IMG/VR virus record: IMGVR_UViG_3300042894_008338
Coordinates: 1-62,401 of that record
Source of the DNA: a virus
Strand: one strand, 5' to 3'
Length of the DNA: 62,401 nucleotides
Shown: positions 40,688-49,075 of the stretch, piece by piece
Layout: every line of letters starts with the position of its first letter
Numbering within the stretch: the first letter of the stretch is position 1
The notes under the pieces: generated by a model
The model's input: the letters and a program-made list of their open reading frames with translations, nothing else
What the model was told of the DNA's origin: nothing
The model's database searches: none
Made by a program: the position numbers and the translations under genes

Positions 40688-41692
40688 ATGGGTATTGAAG
40701 CAGTTTTGACAAGATTGAATCTTGGATATCAAACAATCACTGAAAACATTATCAATCCATATTATTTCAGCGACGAACCAGAAGATGATGGAGTTAACAC
40801 CAACATTTCTGATGGTGGCGGTGACATGTATGATGATGCAAATTGCCTAAATACAAATCTAACTCAGCTTTATGCCAATATGGATAATGATGGTGTAGAT
40901 AATGATACTGCCCGTGCTAATTCCATTCCATACACTCATACTGTTGCAGTTGCAGAAGGAAGTGGAGATTACACTGATCCTCCCATGGATGGAATAATTG
41001 CCGATGGCAGTTCATATTTTGGTGCTGGGAGCCAATATTTTACAAATATGTATCCAGACATGTTTGTGATGGCGGCAACTGGTATTGATATTGAAGAATT
41101 TTCAATCACAGGAGATATTGGCGCTGATGGCAATGGTGATTATGAAGTTAATGTGTTTACTTTGACAAGTAAAGGTCGCCAATTTACATGTTTTAATAAG
41201 CAAGTTTATGACTCTAACGATCCATCTATCAATCATTTTATTTTTGTACCCGGAAACGGAAGTGGAATTGTTCATCTTTATGATGCCGACAATGAGCATG
41301 ATGATCATTGTTTGCAAAATTTAACTGGAATTGATGAAATTTATTTTCTACTAATTGCAAAAGACGAAAACGAATACATGGACAATTCTGAGCGGCAAAT
41401 TATTGCTCAGGCTTTTTTAGACCTTATTGTTGAACCAAGCAGGCTAACCTATCTTAATCCAACAATTACATTTAGAGTTAATGTTATAGATTACACGGCT
41501 ATAGTCAGTCAAAATCTTCCAGACAGTTTAGAACATATTATTCTTAATCTTGAAAATCAAAGTGTTTATGTTCCTTATGTCGATAAGCCTTTGAAGCATG
41601 GTGATACATTTACTTTGTATGGTCAAAAAGCAATTAAGTGCAGTCAGCAATATATTGGTAAATTGCCAAAAATATTAGAGATAGTTGACTAA
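40688..41692 (+). CDS. Probable virion/tail-associated protein with shared C-terminal domain
   Basis: 334 residues, AAAGGAAT before ATG 40688. Residues 30-240 (DGGGDMYDDANCLNTNLTQ, GSSYFGAGSQYFTNMYPDMF, FVPGNGSGIVHLYDAD) have the Gly/Asp/Asn-rich beta look of phage receptor-binding or tail appendage domains. Residues 258-334 repeat the C-terminal domain of the RCC1 protein with only a handful of changes. Two N-termini on one C-terminal domain suggests the end domain docks both to one structure. Convergent overlap of 18 bases with the adenylating enzyme gene. Confidence 0.7.
   Translation: MGIEAVLTRLNLGYQTITENIINPYYFSDEPEDDGVNTNISDGGGDMYDDANCLNTNLTQLYANMDNDGVDNDTARANSIPYTHTVAVAEGSGDYTDPPMDGIIADGSSYFGAGSQYFTNMYPDMFVMAATGIDIEEFSITGDIGADGNGDYEVNVFTLTSKGRQFTCFNKQVYDSNDPSINHFIFVPGNGSGIVHLYDADNEHDDHCLQNLTGIDEIYFLLIAKDENEYMDNSERQIIAQAFLDLIVEPSRLTYLNPTITFRVNVIDYTAIVSQNLPDSLEHIILNLENQSVYVPYVDKPLKHGDTFTLYGQKAIKCSQQYIGKLPKILEIVD
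41468..41692 (+). repeat. 225-bp direct repeat, copy 2
   Basis: Partner of 40390-40614; offset 1078 bp. A more diverged protein-level copy is the whole gene at 43256-43510. Confidence 0.93.
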
Positions 41693-42709
41693 GCTGATGA
41701 ATTCTTCATGCTTATAATTAGGGAATGATTCAACATATTTAATTGTCACATTTACTTCTGCTTCAAGCCATTTTTTAACAACGGCTTGAAGCTCTTTTTC
41801 TCTTTCTCCAAGATTTTCCGCAATAATATGAAGCTCTAATTCTTCGATTGATTTTTGAATTACTTTATACCTTTTAATGCCAAATTGTTCATAATAGACT
41901 TTACTTCCAATCAATGGCCACTTTTTGTCACCATTTGGCAGAACGAACATATTTCTTACACGACCATTTATTTTTTTGATTGTTTGTAATTTTCTACCAC
42001 AATTACATTCTCCAAGCTCAATGCAATCGCCATTTTTATATCTTTTGACGTATTTGTTTGTCATAGTCGTAATGATCATGTTTCCAGATTCGTCTACTTC
42101 GACGATTTGGTTTTCCATCACATGATGGACGGAAGGATTGTCAGGACATTGAATTGAAATCGTTCCGCACTCTTCGCTGCTGAACATTGTCCCACCGAGT
42201 TCACCTGTGCTTTTAACATCAATAAGGTTTGGTATTTTAGTCAAATCTAGTTCAGCAAGAATAGATGGCCTACTGTGAATGTAGTGAGGATTCTTTTCCT
42301 CAAGCCAAGATTGGATTTGAGAAATAGGTGCAAAATTTATTTGATATGTATTCCCTTGTATTGGAGCAATGTTTTGTGGAATGCCCCACCCACTCAAGTC
42401 TCTTATTTTTGAATCAGGCCTTATCACGGCAATATTCTTTGTGAAATCCCATTTCCTCCAGATCATTTCCCTTACGTTCGTAGCCGTGTACCAGACATAA
42501 TCTGCATAACTTTTTTGTACTTTAAGAGATTCGCCTGTTGAGCCTGAAGTGCTACATTCAAACATGCCTTTTTCCATTGGCATATTTCTTAATTCTTCTC
42601 TCGTAATAACAGGGAAATGTTTAATTGAATCAAAATTGGGGCTGTAAATCCATTGGCTTTTTTCAAATTTGTCTATTATATTCTTAACATCAACATTCGG
42701 ATTATGCAT
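41675..42709 (-). CDS. PaaK/CapK-like adenylate-forming enzyme
   Basis: 344 residues from ATG 42709 (GGAG seven bases upstream, TGATG overlap with the upstream gene). C-S-T-S-G-S-T-G-E-S-L-K (52-63) is the AMP-binding P-loop; RPSILAELDL, IVEVDESGNMIITTM and NGDCIELGECNCGRKLQTI with GRVRNMFVLPNG follow phenylacetate-CoA ligase/CapK proteins, including the cysteine pair and the G-R turn. It should activate a carboxylate as acyl-AMP and pass it to a thiol or amine. Shorter than PaaK (about 430). A partner ACP exists at 12789-13019; the pairing is inferred. Confidence 0.78.
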   Translation of the reverse strand: MHNPNVDVKNIIDKFEKSQWIYSPNFDSIKHFPVITREELRNMPMEKGMFECSTSGSTGESLKVQKSYADYVWYTATNVREMIWRKWDFTKNIAVIRPDSKIRDLSGWGIPQNIAPIQGNTYQINFAPISQIQSWLEEKNPHYIHSRPSILAELDLTKIPNLIDVKSTGELGGTMFSSEECGTISIQCPDNPSVHHVMENQIVEVDESGNMIITTMTNKYVKRYKNGDCIELGECNCGRKLQTIKKINGRVRNMFVLPNGDKKWPLIGSKVYYEQFGIKRYKVIQKSIEELELHIIAENLGEREKELQAVVKKWLEAEVNVTIKYVESFPNYKHEEFISLVNYL

Positions 42710-43158
42710 CAAAATCTCCAAACATAAAAATTATAATCAATTAGTTGTCTTGAGATATATGGAGTTATCTTAAAATCTTTAGCTTCGGGAAAATAATCTG
42801 CAACTCTCATCCAAGATTCTTTTCTTTTGAAGCTTCTGACGACTAAGTTTTTAGAATGTTTTTTTGCCATTTTCAAAAGACCATTTGCTAAATCTTTGGT
42901 GAGATTCATAACTCCATCGCCGATAATATTGACAAAATCTTGATTGTTCTCTATCCAATCGCCCTTTATGACATTTGGACCTTTGAGCCAAGGATCTAAA
43001 TCCATCTGATAATCTGATATGGAAACCAGCTTTTTTGTGCATCCAAGAAGCAATGTAGATCCATCAAGCATATATTCTTTATATATTTTTGCATCATTCG
43101 TATTAGGATTAAGTGGATGAGGTTGTGGGCTACGCCAATACTCTTGATTTGCTTTCAT
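42709..43158 (-). CDS. Truncated methyltransferase-like partner of the adenylating enzyme
   Basis: 149 residues. STLLLGCTKKLVSISDYQMD, then VNIIGDGVMNLTKDLANGLL and NLVVRSFKRKESW look like a reduced Rossmann methyltransferase (motif I, acidic end, motif IV, strand 5) but lack a clean G-x-G-x-G. Its stop overlaps the start of the adenylating enzyme as TGATG, so the two are made together, presumably at a fixed ratio. Could be a pseudo-enzyme subunit. Confidence 0.5.
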   Translation of the reverse strand: MKANQEYWRSPQPHPLNPNTNDAKIYKEYMLDGSTLLLGCTKKLVSISDYQMDLDPWLKGPNVIKGDWIENNQDFVNIIGDGVMNLTKDLANGLLKMAKKHSKNLVVRSFKRKESWMRVADYFPEAKDFKITPYISRQLIDYNFYVWRF

Positions 43159-43255
43159 TTTTGACCAAAATATTTTTGTTGTGATACATAATATTGTATT
43201 GTGAAGCTAGTAAAAAAAATAATTTTTTAAAACAAATTGTGTTTCAAGGTTTTTA

Positions 43256-43510
43256 ATGATTAAAAATATGGATAATTTTCCTGAATACACTTTTCGTGTC
43301 AATACTATTGATCCTGTTGCTTTGGCGAGTCAAACATTGCCGAACAGCATGGAGAATATTATTTTGGGATTAAAAAATGCTGAAGTTCTTATTCCTTATT
43401 GGAACAAACCATTAAAACATGGTGATGTATTCACCCTTAATGGAAGTAAGGCAATAAGATGTTATGAAACTTATATTGGCAAAGAACCAAAAGTTCTTGA
43501 ATTAATTTGA
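43256..43510 (+). CDS. Stand-alone copy of the shared C-terminal domain
   Basis: 84 residues, AAGG before ATG 43256. YTFRVNTIDPVALASQTLPN, NIILGLKNAEVLIPYWNKP and LKHGDVFTLNGSKAIRCYE align end to end with the C-terminal domains of the RCC1 protein and of 40688-41692, about half the residues identical. Immediately followed by a tagged duplicated protein. As a free domain it may be a cap, decoy or adaptor. Confidence 0.75.
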   Translation: MIKNMDNFPEYTFRVNTIDPVALASQTLPNSMENIILGLKNAEVLIPYWNKPLKHGDVFTLNGSKAIRCYETYIGKEPKVLELI

Positions 43511-43517
43511 GGTAAAT

Positions 43518-45131
43518 ATGAATAATCTATCTTTTTATAAATGGTTTGATCTAAGAGAAGCTGATGAGTATTCCCCTGATATAAAAAATGGTTTAGAAAT
43601 ATTCATGAAGCCAGATGACAATGTTATGATTTCAGCCGCTTCGATTATAGATGGAAATCTTACAGATACCCATGTTCCATTTATTTATCTAGAATCTACA
43701 GACACGATTTATTCGGGCATAACTGAAGGTTATCATGATAATTTAATTTATGCAAAAATTCGAGAAGACGCAAATATAGGTCTACAACTTAGAAAAGCTT
43801 ATGATGGAATTTACCAAACACGTCCTGATGTGGTTGCTGCTGTTGGCAGGATAGGTTATAGGATTAATTTTGATAAATTAAAAAGAAGGCTTCCAAATGA
43901 TAATATCAAAAGATTTTTATATGGAGAGGATCAGACAAATTGGCCTGAACGTGTGAATTTAGACGCTATAGGCGATTCATTCAAAAGAATATTCAATCAA
44001 ATTGATTTAATAGCAATTTATGCTACCTCTAGACACCCTACCATCTCAGTTGGTGCAGCAGCATGTAAAAAATTAGAACAAGATGGTAAAATTATTGATC
44101 CATTAAAAACCATTGTTGTTTTTGGTAATAAAGCATACATATTCAGTGAATTTATTTCTTATTATGTGCCTCCTTATAAACCAGAACCTGTAATTAATGT
44201 TGAACCACCTAAAGATATTAAAAAACCTATGAGTCTTTATCCGAAGGATTTCAAGCCAGAAACATGGCCACAAGCCAAAAAATGGGTAGGTCTTCCACCC
44301 ACAATAGGTGATTGGAACACAAACCATCAGAAATGGTTTAATTTGCGAGAAGCTGATGAATATTTTCCTACTATAGAAAATGGTTTAGAAATATTCAAAA
44401 AACCAGACGAAATCATTGATATTTCAGCTGCTGAAATTATAGATGGGGAGCTTACAGCGGCTCATAAACCATTTATTTATCTTGAATCCACAGACACAAA
44501 TTACTTAGGAGAAAATAAAACATATCACAGACAATTAATTGACAATGAAACCCGTAAAGACGAAAATATAGGAAGAAAACTTATCAAAGCTTATAATGGA
44601 ATTTATTCTAGATTTGGCGATGTTGTTTCTGCTGTTGGCAGGATAGGCTATAGGACTGATTTTGATCAATTAAAATTCACAGTTACAGAAAATAATTTAA
44701 AAAAGTTTTTATATGGAGATGATCAGACAAATTGGCCTGAAACTATAAATTTTTACGCTATTTCCAATAAGGTCAAAAGAATTTTCGATCAAATTGATTT
44801 AATATCAATTTATCAGGGGCCTCAAACACCCATATCAGTTGCAGCAGCAGCTTGCAAAAAATTAAAAGAAGATGGAGAACTTCGTGACCCATTAAAAACT
44901 ATTGTGTTTTTTAACAACAAAATATACATGTTTGACGAATTTATTCCTCATGCAGAGTACTTCCAAAGCATTGTTGAACCTGAACCTGTAATTCAGCGTG
45001 AACCATCTAAAGATACGAAAAAAGAACCAGCCAGCTTTTTCCCTAAAGATTTCAAACCCAAAACATGGAAGGATGCTCGCAAATGGGCTGGTCTTCCACC
45101 CACAATAGGCGATTGGAATACGAACAGGTGA
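43518..45131 (+). CDS. Tagged protein built of two tandem copies of one domain
   Basis: 537 residues, GAGG before ATG 43518. Starts with tag-like LSFYKWFDLREADEY, and a second copy begins at about 271 with HQKWFNLREADEY. Each copy has FIYLESTDT, VxAVGRIGYR, RFLYG/KFLYG-x-DQTNWPE, a helix F-x-QIDLIxIY and ends with KWVGLPP/KWAGLPP-TIGDWNTN. Copies are about 60 percent identical by eye over about 260 residues. No enzyme motif recognised; V-A-A-A-C-K-K-L recurs. Possibly a structural or virion protein. The tag is duplicated with the domain. Confidence 0.7.
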   Translation: MNNLSFYKWFDLREADEYSPDIKNGLEIFMKPDDNVMISAASIIDGNLTDTHVPFIYLESTDTIYSGITEGYHDNLIYAKIREDANIGLQLRKAYDGIYQTRPDVVAAVGRIGYRINFDKLKRRLPNDNIKRFLYGEDQTNWPERVNLDAIGDSFKRIFNQIDLIAIYATSRHPTISVGAAACKKLEQDGKIIDPLKTIVVFGNKAYIFSEFISYYVPPYKPEPVINVEPPKDIKKPMSLYPKDFKPETWPQAKKWVGLPPTIGDWNTNHQKWFNLREADEYFPTIENGLEIFKKPDEIIDISAAEIIDGELTAAHKPFIYLESTDTNYLGENKTYHRQLIDNETRKDENIGRKLIKAYNGIYSRFGDVVSAVGRIGYRTDFDQLKFTVTENNLKKFLYGDDQTNWPETINFYAISNKVKRIFDQIDLISIYQGPQTPISVAAAACKKLKEDGELRDPLKTIVFFNNKIYMFDEFIPHAEYFQSIVEPEPVIQREPSKDTKKEPASFFPKDFKPKTWKDARKWAGLPPTIGDWNTNR

Positions 45132-45156
45132 GGACGTATTTCTTTACTAGCCGCTG

Positions 45157-46173
45157 TTAGTTGCCGCCAAAATCGAATTCTGGCTTGAGATTAATTTCAA
45201 CAATATCTTTGGAGGTACTCCATCTCCAAAAAGCGTAGCCAAAGCTACCGTCATGGCTACGCCAGCGAAGATAATACTTAATTGCGCCACTTGGATAAAT
45301 GCAATAGTTTTCTAGGCCACAATCTCTAACTAAACCAGTTTTAATGCTTTTGATTTTTGCAGCGCCAATCAAATCTTCTTCATTCAACCTCGAAGAAAAT
45401 ACTTCAACATTCTTCGCCCAAACACATTCGGGGTTATATGTGTATGGCCTTTTATTGATAATAAAGTTATCTGCAATAGGCAAATTATCAAAAAGCTGCT
45501 TTTGAACAACTGCTTTTTCTGTTGTTTCTAATTCATTGTTGCCTTTAACAGAAAACCAATGACGAACAACAGACTTGCAACCTTTTGCAGTTCTCTTCTC
45601 AACTGCCTTCATAAAAATCAAATTTTTATTTTCGAGAAAACTGATACAGTCCTGAAGTATTTTTCCAGTTGCGTGTCCACCTAGCACAATATGCATTTCT
45701 CCTTTTGACAAACCATCTTTGTTTCCAGAAATTGCTCTCAATAACTTCATACGATATTTTTTCCTATTTGCTTTGTAGGCCGCTATAAATCTATTATGAT
45801 TTTCGCTAAAACTTTTTTCTACATCTTTTTTAATGGTAATTTTTGGAACTGTAATTTTTGGAACTGGAACAGAAGGAATGCCTTCTTTAATGGCTCTAAG
45901 CTGATGAGACAATTCAAGCATTTGTTTTTCTAATTCTTCGACCTTGTTCTGTCTAATTTGATCAACAAATATTTTGTTAAAAAGACCATGCTTGCGAATA
46001 ATATTCAAATCAGATGCAAACAAATTATTGCAATTTTTACGAATATTTTTAATCCACTGCAATGCAGCGTGTTCCAAAGATCCAATATCACCAGAGGAAG
46101 GAATGCCAGAAGTTTGCAAAAACTTGCAAAAAATCATTGTTCGATCATTGCCTTGCTTTTCGTCTTGCGTCAT
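45157..46173 (-). CDS. Putative winged-helix DNA-binding protein
   Basis: 338 residues, GAGG eight bases before ATG 46173. Coiled coil at about 70-95, then a basic segment (ENHNRFIAAYKANRKKYRM) and a winged-helix-like unit MKLLRAISGNKDGLSKGEMH...HATGKILQDCISFLENKNLI with a wing (KRTAKGCKSVVRHWFSV). The C-terminus (about 260-338) is a separate beta-rich domain ending FRWSTS-like WRWSTSKDIVEIN. Resembles in layout the AT-hook/winged-helix protein at 53479. Probably regulates phage genes; target unknown. Confidence 0.55.
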   Translation of the reverse strand: MTQDEKQGNDRTMIFCKFLQTSGIPSSGDIGSLEHAALQWIKNIRKNCNNLFASDLNIIRKHGLFNKIFVDQIRQNKVEELEKQMLELSHQLRAIKEGIPSVPVPKITVPKITIKKDVEKSFSENHNRFIAAYKANRKKYRMKLLRAISGNKDGLSKGEMHIVLGGHATGKILQDCISFLENKNLIFMKAVEKRTAKGCKSVVRHWFSVKGNNELETTEKAVVQKQLFDNLPIADNFIINKRPYTYNPECVWAKNVEVFSSRLNEEDLIGAAKIKSIKTGLVRDCGLENYCIYPSGAIKYYLRWRSHDGSFGYAFWRWSTSKDIVEINLKPEFDFGGN

Positions 46174-46368
46174 GACTCTAACCTCATCTTGTGTCTGTCG
46201 GAGCTAAAGCTCAACAATAAGATAATATGGTATTAAGATCCAGTTGTAAAGCAATTTTCCAAGCAACTGCCACAAATTTAAGCCAAAATGTTATGTTTTT
46301 GTCAGTCAAAAGCATAAATATCATGGTTGAATGGAATTTTTCGCCCAGTGTCCATAACAAGGAGGTAT

Positions 46369-46707
46369 ATGGAATGTTTACTTTTATTTCTAGCTAGCAT
46401 TGTATATTTTTCTTATGCATACATAGCATTTAATGATTTTTTTGATAAAAACAGTTATAATTATTTTACGATTTGCATGATCATAGGTTTTTTTTACAGT
46501 CTACTTTGGTATTGGTCCACCAAAATTGTTGACAATAAAGAAGAATTCTTCATATTTGTTTTAATGTGGGACTTGGTTTATATAGCGGTTTTTTACTTTA
46601 CCCCTTTAATTTTCTTCAACGTAAAACTAGACTATTGGGGAATTTTTGGAATGATAACAATGTTTATAGGCTTAATAATCATGAAAATTGGCCACATGAT
46701 TAACTAA
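46369..46707 (+). CDS. Small four-span membrane protein
   Basis: 112 residues from ATG 46369, chosen for AAGGAGG directly upstream; an in-frame TTG is 42 bases earlier. Four hydrophobic segments with short loops (near 3-22, 33-50, 60-80, 88-110). Size and topology recall small multidrug-resistance/DMT transporters (GIFGMITMFIGLIIMKIG at the end), but no residue-level signature is present. Ends at a strong bidirectional terminator. Confidence 0.65.
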   Translation: MECLLLFLASIVYFSYAYIAFNDFFDKNSYNYFTICMIIGFFYSLLWYWSTKIVDNKEEFFIFVLMWDLVYIAVFYFTPLIFFNVKLDYWGIFGMITMFIGLIIMKIGHMIN

Positions 46708-46729
46708 TGGAAATTTTTAGAGTGAATAA

Positions 46730-46757
46730 AAAAGGCCAGCTTTTTAGCTGGCCTTTT
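46730..46757. terminator. Bidirectional rho-independent terminator
   Basis: AAAAGGCCAGCT-TTTT-AGCTGGCCTTTT, 12-bp perfect stem with A/T tracts both sides, between convergent genes ending at 46707 and 46763. Confidence 0.92.
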
Positions 46758-46762
46758 CATTA

Positions 46763-47551
46763 TCACTCGACAATTCCGGGTACAGGTCCAATATTCTCTA
46801 AAATCCACTCTTTACCCTTTACCTTACAGAGCATCATAAAAAGTATATATTCAAAAAAATTATCACTTTCTAGATAAATCTTTCTCTTCTTAGGTGACAT
46901 AAAAGCCAACTTCTTAGCAAGTTCTAAAGCTTTCCTGTACTCATCTCTAGCCCTTTTTCTTTCATCACGAAGAATGATCTTTTTCTTCTCGATTTTTATG
47001 TCTTTCCATTCTGGAAATCTTCGATCAATCACCAATGTTGCTAATTCCTTAGAATAATTGTGGAATTTTACGAGGTTATAAATATACATCTTCCTCCTTT
47101 CCACTTTGATCTCATTTGAGAAATTCAATTTATGGCCACTGCTGATAGAAGCATTCTCTTCAGCGAGATAAGCAGGCTGTCCCGAAAGAGTGTTTTGCAA
47201 CTTCCCAAGAATAAAATTAGCAAACTGTAAATCATCGGGAACATCATATAAGTCAAAAAAACCAAACCGACAGACAGCAGCATGATGCTTTTCTGTCAAA
47301 TATTCATGCCTTTCGGCATTATATCGCTTGCTTCCTGAGTGGAAATGACCCAGAAACTTTTTGTTTTCAACGAGCTTCTCGATGACCCAAGAGGATGGGT
47401 CTTTACCCATATCACTGCACAACAGGATGCACTTGTCACCTTCGACAGTAGGCTTGATGAACGGATACTTCCTGAGAATTATGCTAGCCACATGTGCGGT
47501 CTTGGCGGCATCGAAACGATGGATGTAAAACCAAACTTTCTTGACGTTCAT
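46763..47551 (-). CDS. Hypothetical protein
   Basis: 262 residues from ATG 47551 (GGAG eight bases upstream). VWFYIHRFDAAKTAHVASIILR at the start and KHHAAVCRFGFFDLYDVP follow a mixed alpha/beta first half; the second half is a long basic coiled-coil (KKKIILRDERKRARDEYRKAL). Not recognised. Likely cytoplasmic. Confidence 0.6.
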   Translation of the reverse strand: MNVKKVWFYIHRFDAAKTAHVASIILRKYPFIKPTVEGDKCILLCSDMGKDPSSWVIEKLVENKKFLGHFHSGSKRYNAERHEYLTEKHHAAVCRFGFFDLYDVPDDLQFANFILGKLQNTLSGQPAYLAEENASISSGHKLNFSNEIKVERRKMYIYNLVKFHNYSKELATLVIDRRFPEWKDIKIEKKKIILRDERKRARDEYRKALELAKKLAFMSPKKRKIYLESDNFFEYILFMMLCKVKGKEWILENIGPVPGIVE

Positions 47552-47637
47552 TTCCAGTTCTCCGTCTGTTACCCTGATCTCCACATCTCTTATTCGGATT
47601 GAATCTCAGTTATTTCATAAAATTCTTCTGCTAAAAA

Positions 47638-47907
47638 TCAAACTTTTCTCAAGCATACTATTGGTTTATTGCTATTACGATGAACGACAAATATGTCATT
47701 CTTGGAAATATAGGCAATATGCTTCTTCCTGCAAAGTTTAACCTTGCTGCATATTTCTTCTTGACTTGGACTTGAAATTTGCAAGATTGAATCAGTGTCG
47801 GAAATCTTGTCTATCATCCATTCATCGACTTCCTTGTCATAGGTGCTGTCAACCAAGCATAATCTCAGATCGACATTTTTGCCTAATGGGTTTTTCATTT
47901 TATCCAT
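47638..47907 (-). CDS. Small hypothetical protein
   Basis: 89 residues from ATG 47907, or 86 from ATG 47898, which has better spacing from AAGGGA. Mixed composition, no motif; contains ICSKVKLCRKKHIAYISKND. Separate from the gene to its left by about 85 bases. Confidence 0.5.
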   Translation of the reverse strand: MDKMKNPLGKNVDLRLCLVDSTYDKEVDEWMIDKISDTDSILQISSPSQEEICSKVKLCRKKHIAYISKNDIFVVHRNSNKPIVCLRKV

Positions 47908-47985
47908 TCCCTTCGATAGTTTGTTTTATCCCCTATTAACTTATAGAATTTAAGGTAATTTGTAAACAGAAAATGAAAAAAAATT

Positions 47986-48459
47986 ATGATATATTGTGAT
48001 TTAGATGGTGTTCTTGTTGATTTAGTTGGAAAGCTAAGTGAGATATATGGATTTAAACTTAACAATGGAGAAACATTTATAGATTATTTTAACAATTATA
48101 TTGACAAGCTTACAAGCAAAGAAAAAATTGATTTTTGGGCAAATTTACCTGAAACAAAAGACTGTCAAATTCTATGGAATTATATAAAAAAATATAAACC
48201 TTATATCCTGACATCATGTTCGGAATCAAAGGAAGCATGTGATGGGAAAAACATATGGTGCCAGAATCATATTGGTGTTTCTGGTAAAAGAATCATCTGT
48301 GTCGAGAAAAGCAAGGTGAAAAAATATTACGCTAGTGCAGGGAAAATACTAATAGATGATCTTCACATCAACATTCAAGAATGGCGTGATTGGGGTGGGA
48401 ATGGAATATTGCATGTTAATGCAGAAAGCACTATCAAAGCATTAACATCAATTCGGTAA
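47986..48459 (+). CDS. HAD-like 5'-nucleotidase / deoxyribonucleotidase
   Basis: 157 residues. MIYCDLDGVLVDL (D5-x-D7-G) is HAD motif I with the nucleophile D5; YILTSCSESKEACDGKNIW gives motif II; KSKVKKYYAS motif III; ILIDDLHINIQEW motif IV. Length and sequence match small phage 5'(3')-deoxyribonucleotidase-like proteins that trim nucleotide pools. Start has no strong ribosome site. Overlaps the convergent tagged gene by 12 bases. Confidence 0.78.
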   Translation: MIYCDLDGVLVDLVGKLSEIYGFKLNNGETFIDYFNNYIDKLTSKEKIDFWANLPETKDCQILWNYIKKYKPYILTSCSESKEACDGKNIWCQNHIGVSGKRIICVEKSKVKKYYASAGKILIDDLHINIQEWRDWGGNGILHVNAESTIKALTSIR

Positions 48460-49008
48460 TTGAGTCTTAGGCATTAAAATTTTTAATTTGTCTTTTAATG
48501 ATTCGGCAATTTTCTGAACATAGTCTAATTTGCTAGTTTGCATGATCTTCAGAATGCTTTCTAAGTAAAAATAAACAGACGATGCTAATTTGGCAACTAG
48601 CAATATGGCTTCTTGATTTGCCGCAAAACCTGTCAAATGCGCTATTCCAATTGCTGCTGGTCCCGCAATTAATGGATTAATTGCTGCCAATTTGACTAAT
48701 TCAATAAGTTGATCTTTCAATTCAATCCAATTTGAAATTTTTTTCGGTTCATTTAATATCTTTGACAAAGAAATTCCACTGCTAACCAAAACATGTGTTG
48801 TGGGACCCAAAAGAAAAAACATCTTCTTCATCCCTATAAATTTATCTAATTTTTCTGCTATTTTTAAAGTTTTTTCGCCGTAACTCAATGCCTTTTTAAT
48901 ATGCTTTTCTGCTGCCAATTCTTCCCAAGCATCCAATATGTTATTGGACCCCATATGTAAACCCATATCAGTATACGATTCAATATATTTTCTAAAACTA
49001 ATTTCCAT
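48448..49008 (-). CDS. Tagged helical protein
   Basis: 186 residues starting MEISFRKYIESY, a tag-like N-terminus. The rest is helical, with a hydrophobic alanine-rich segment (LAAINPLIAGPAAIGIAHLTG, near 108-128) that may sit in or on a membrane. No enzyme motif. CAATAAAT lies upstream of ATG 49008. Confidence 0.55.
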   Translation of the reverse strand: MEISFRKYIESYTDMGLHMGSNNILDAWEELAAEKHIKKALSYGEKTLKIAEKLDKFIGMKKMFFLLGPTTHVLVSSGISLSKILNEPKKISNWIELKDQLIELVKLAAINPLIAGPAAIGIAHLTGFAANQEAILLVAKLASSVYFYLESILKIMQTSKLDYVQKIAESLKDKLKILMPKTQLPN

Positions 49009-49075
49009 ACAATTATCTATAATGATTTATTGTTTTTTAGACAATAGCATCATTAGTAAAAAATTCAACGATTTG

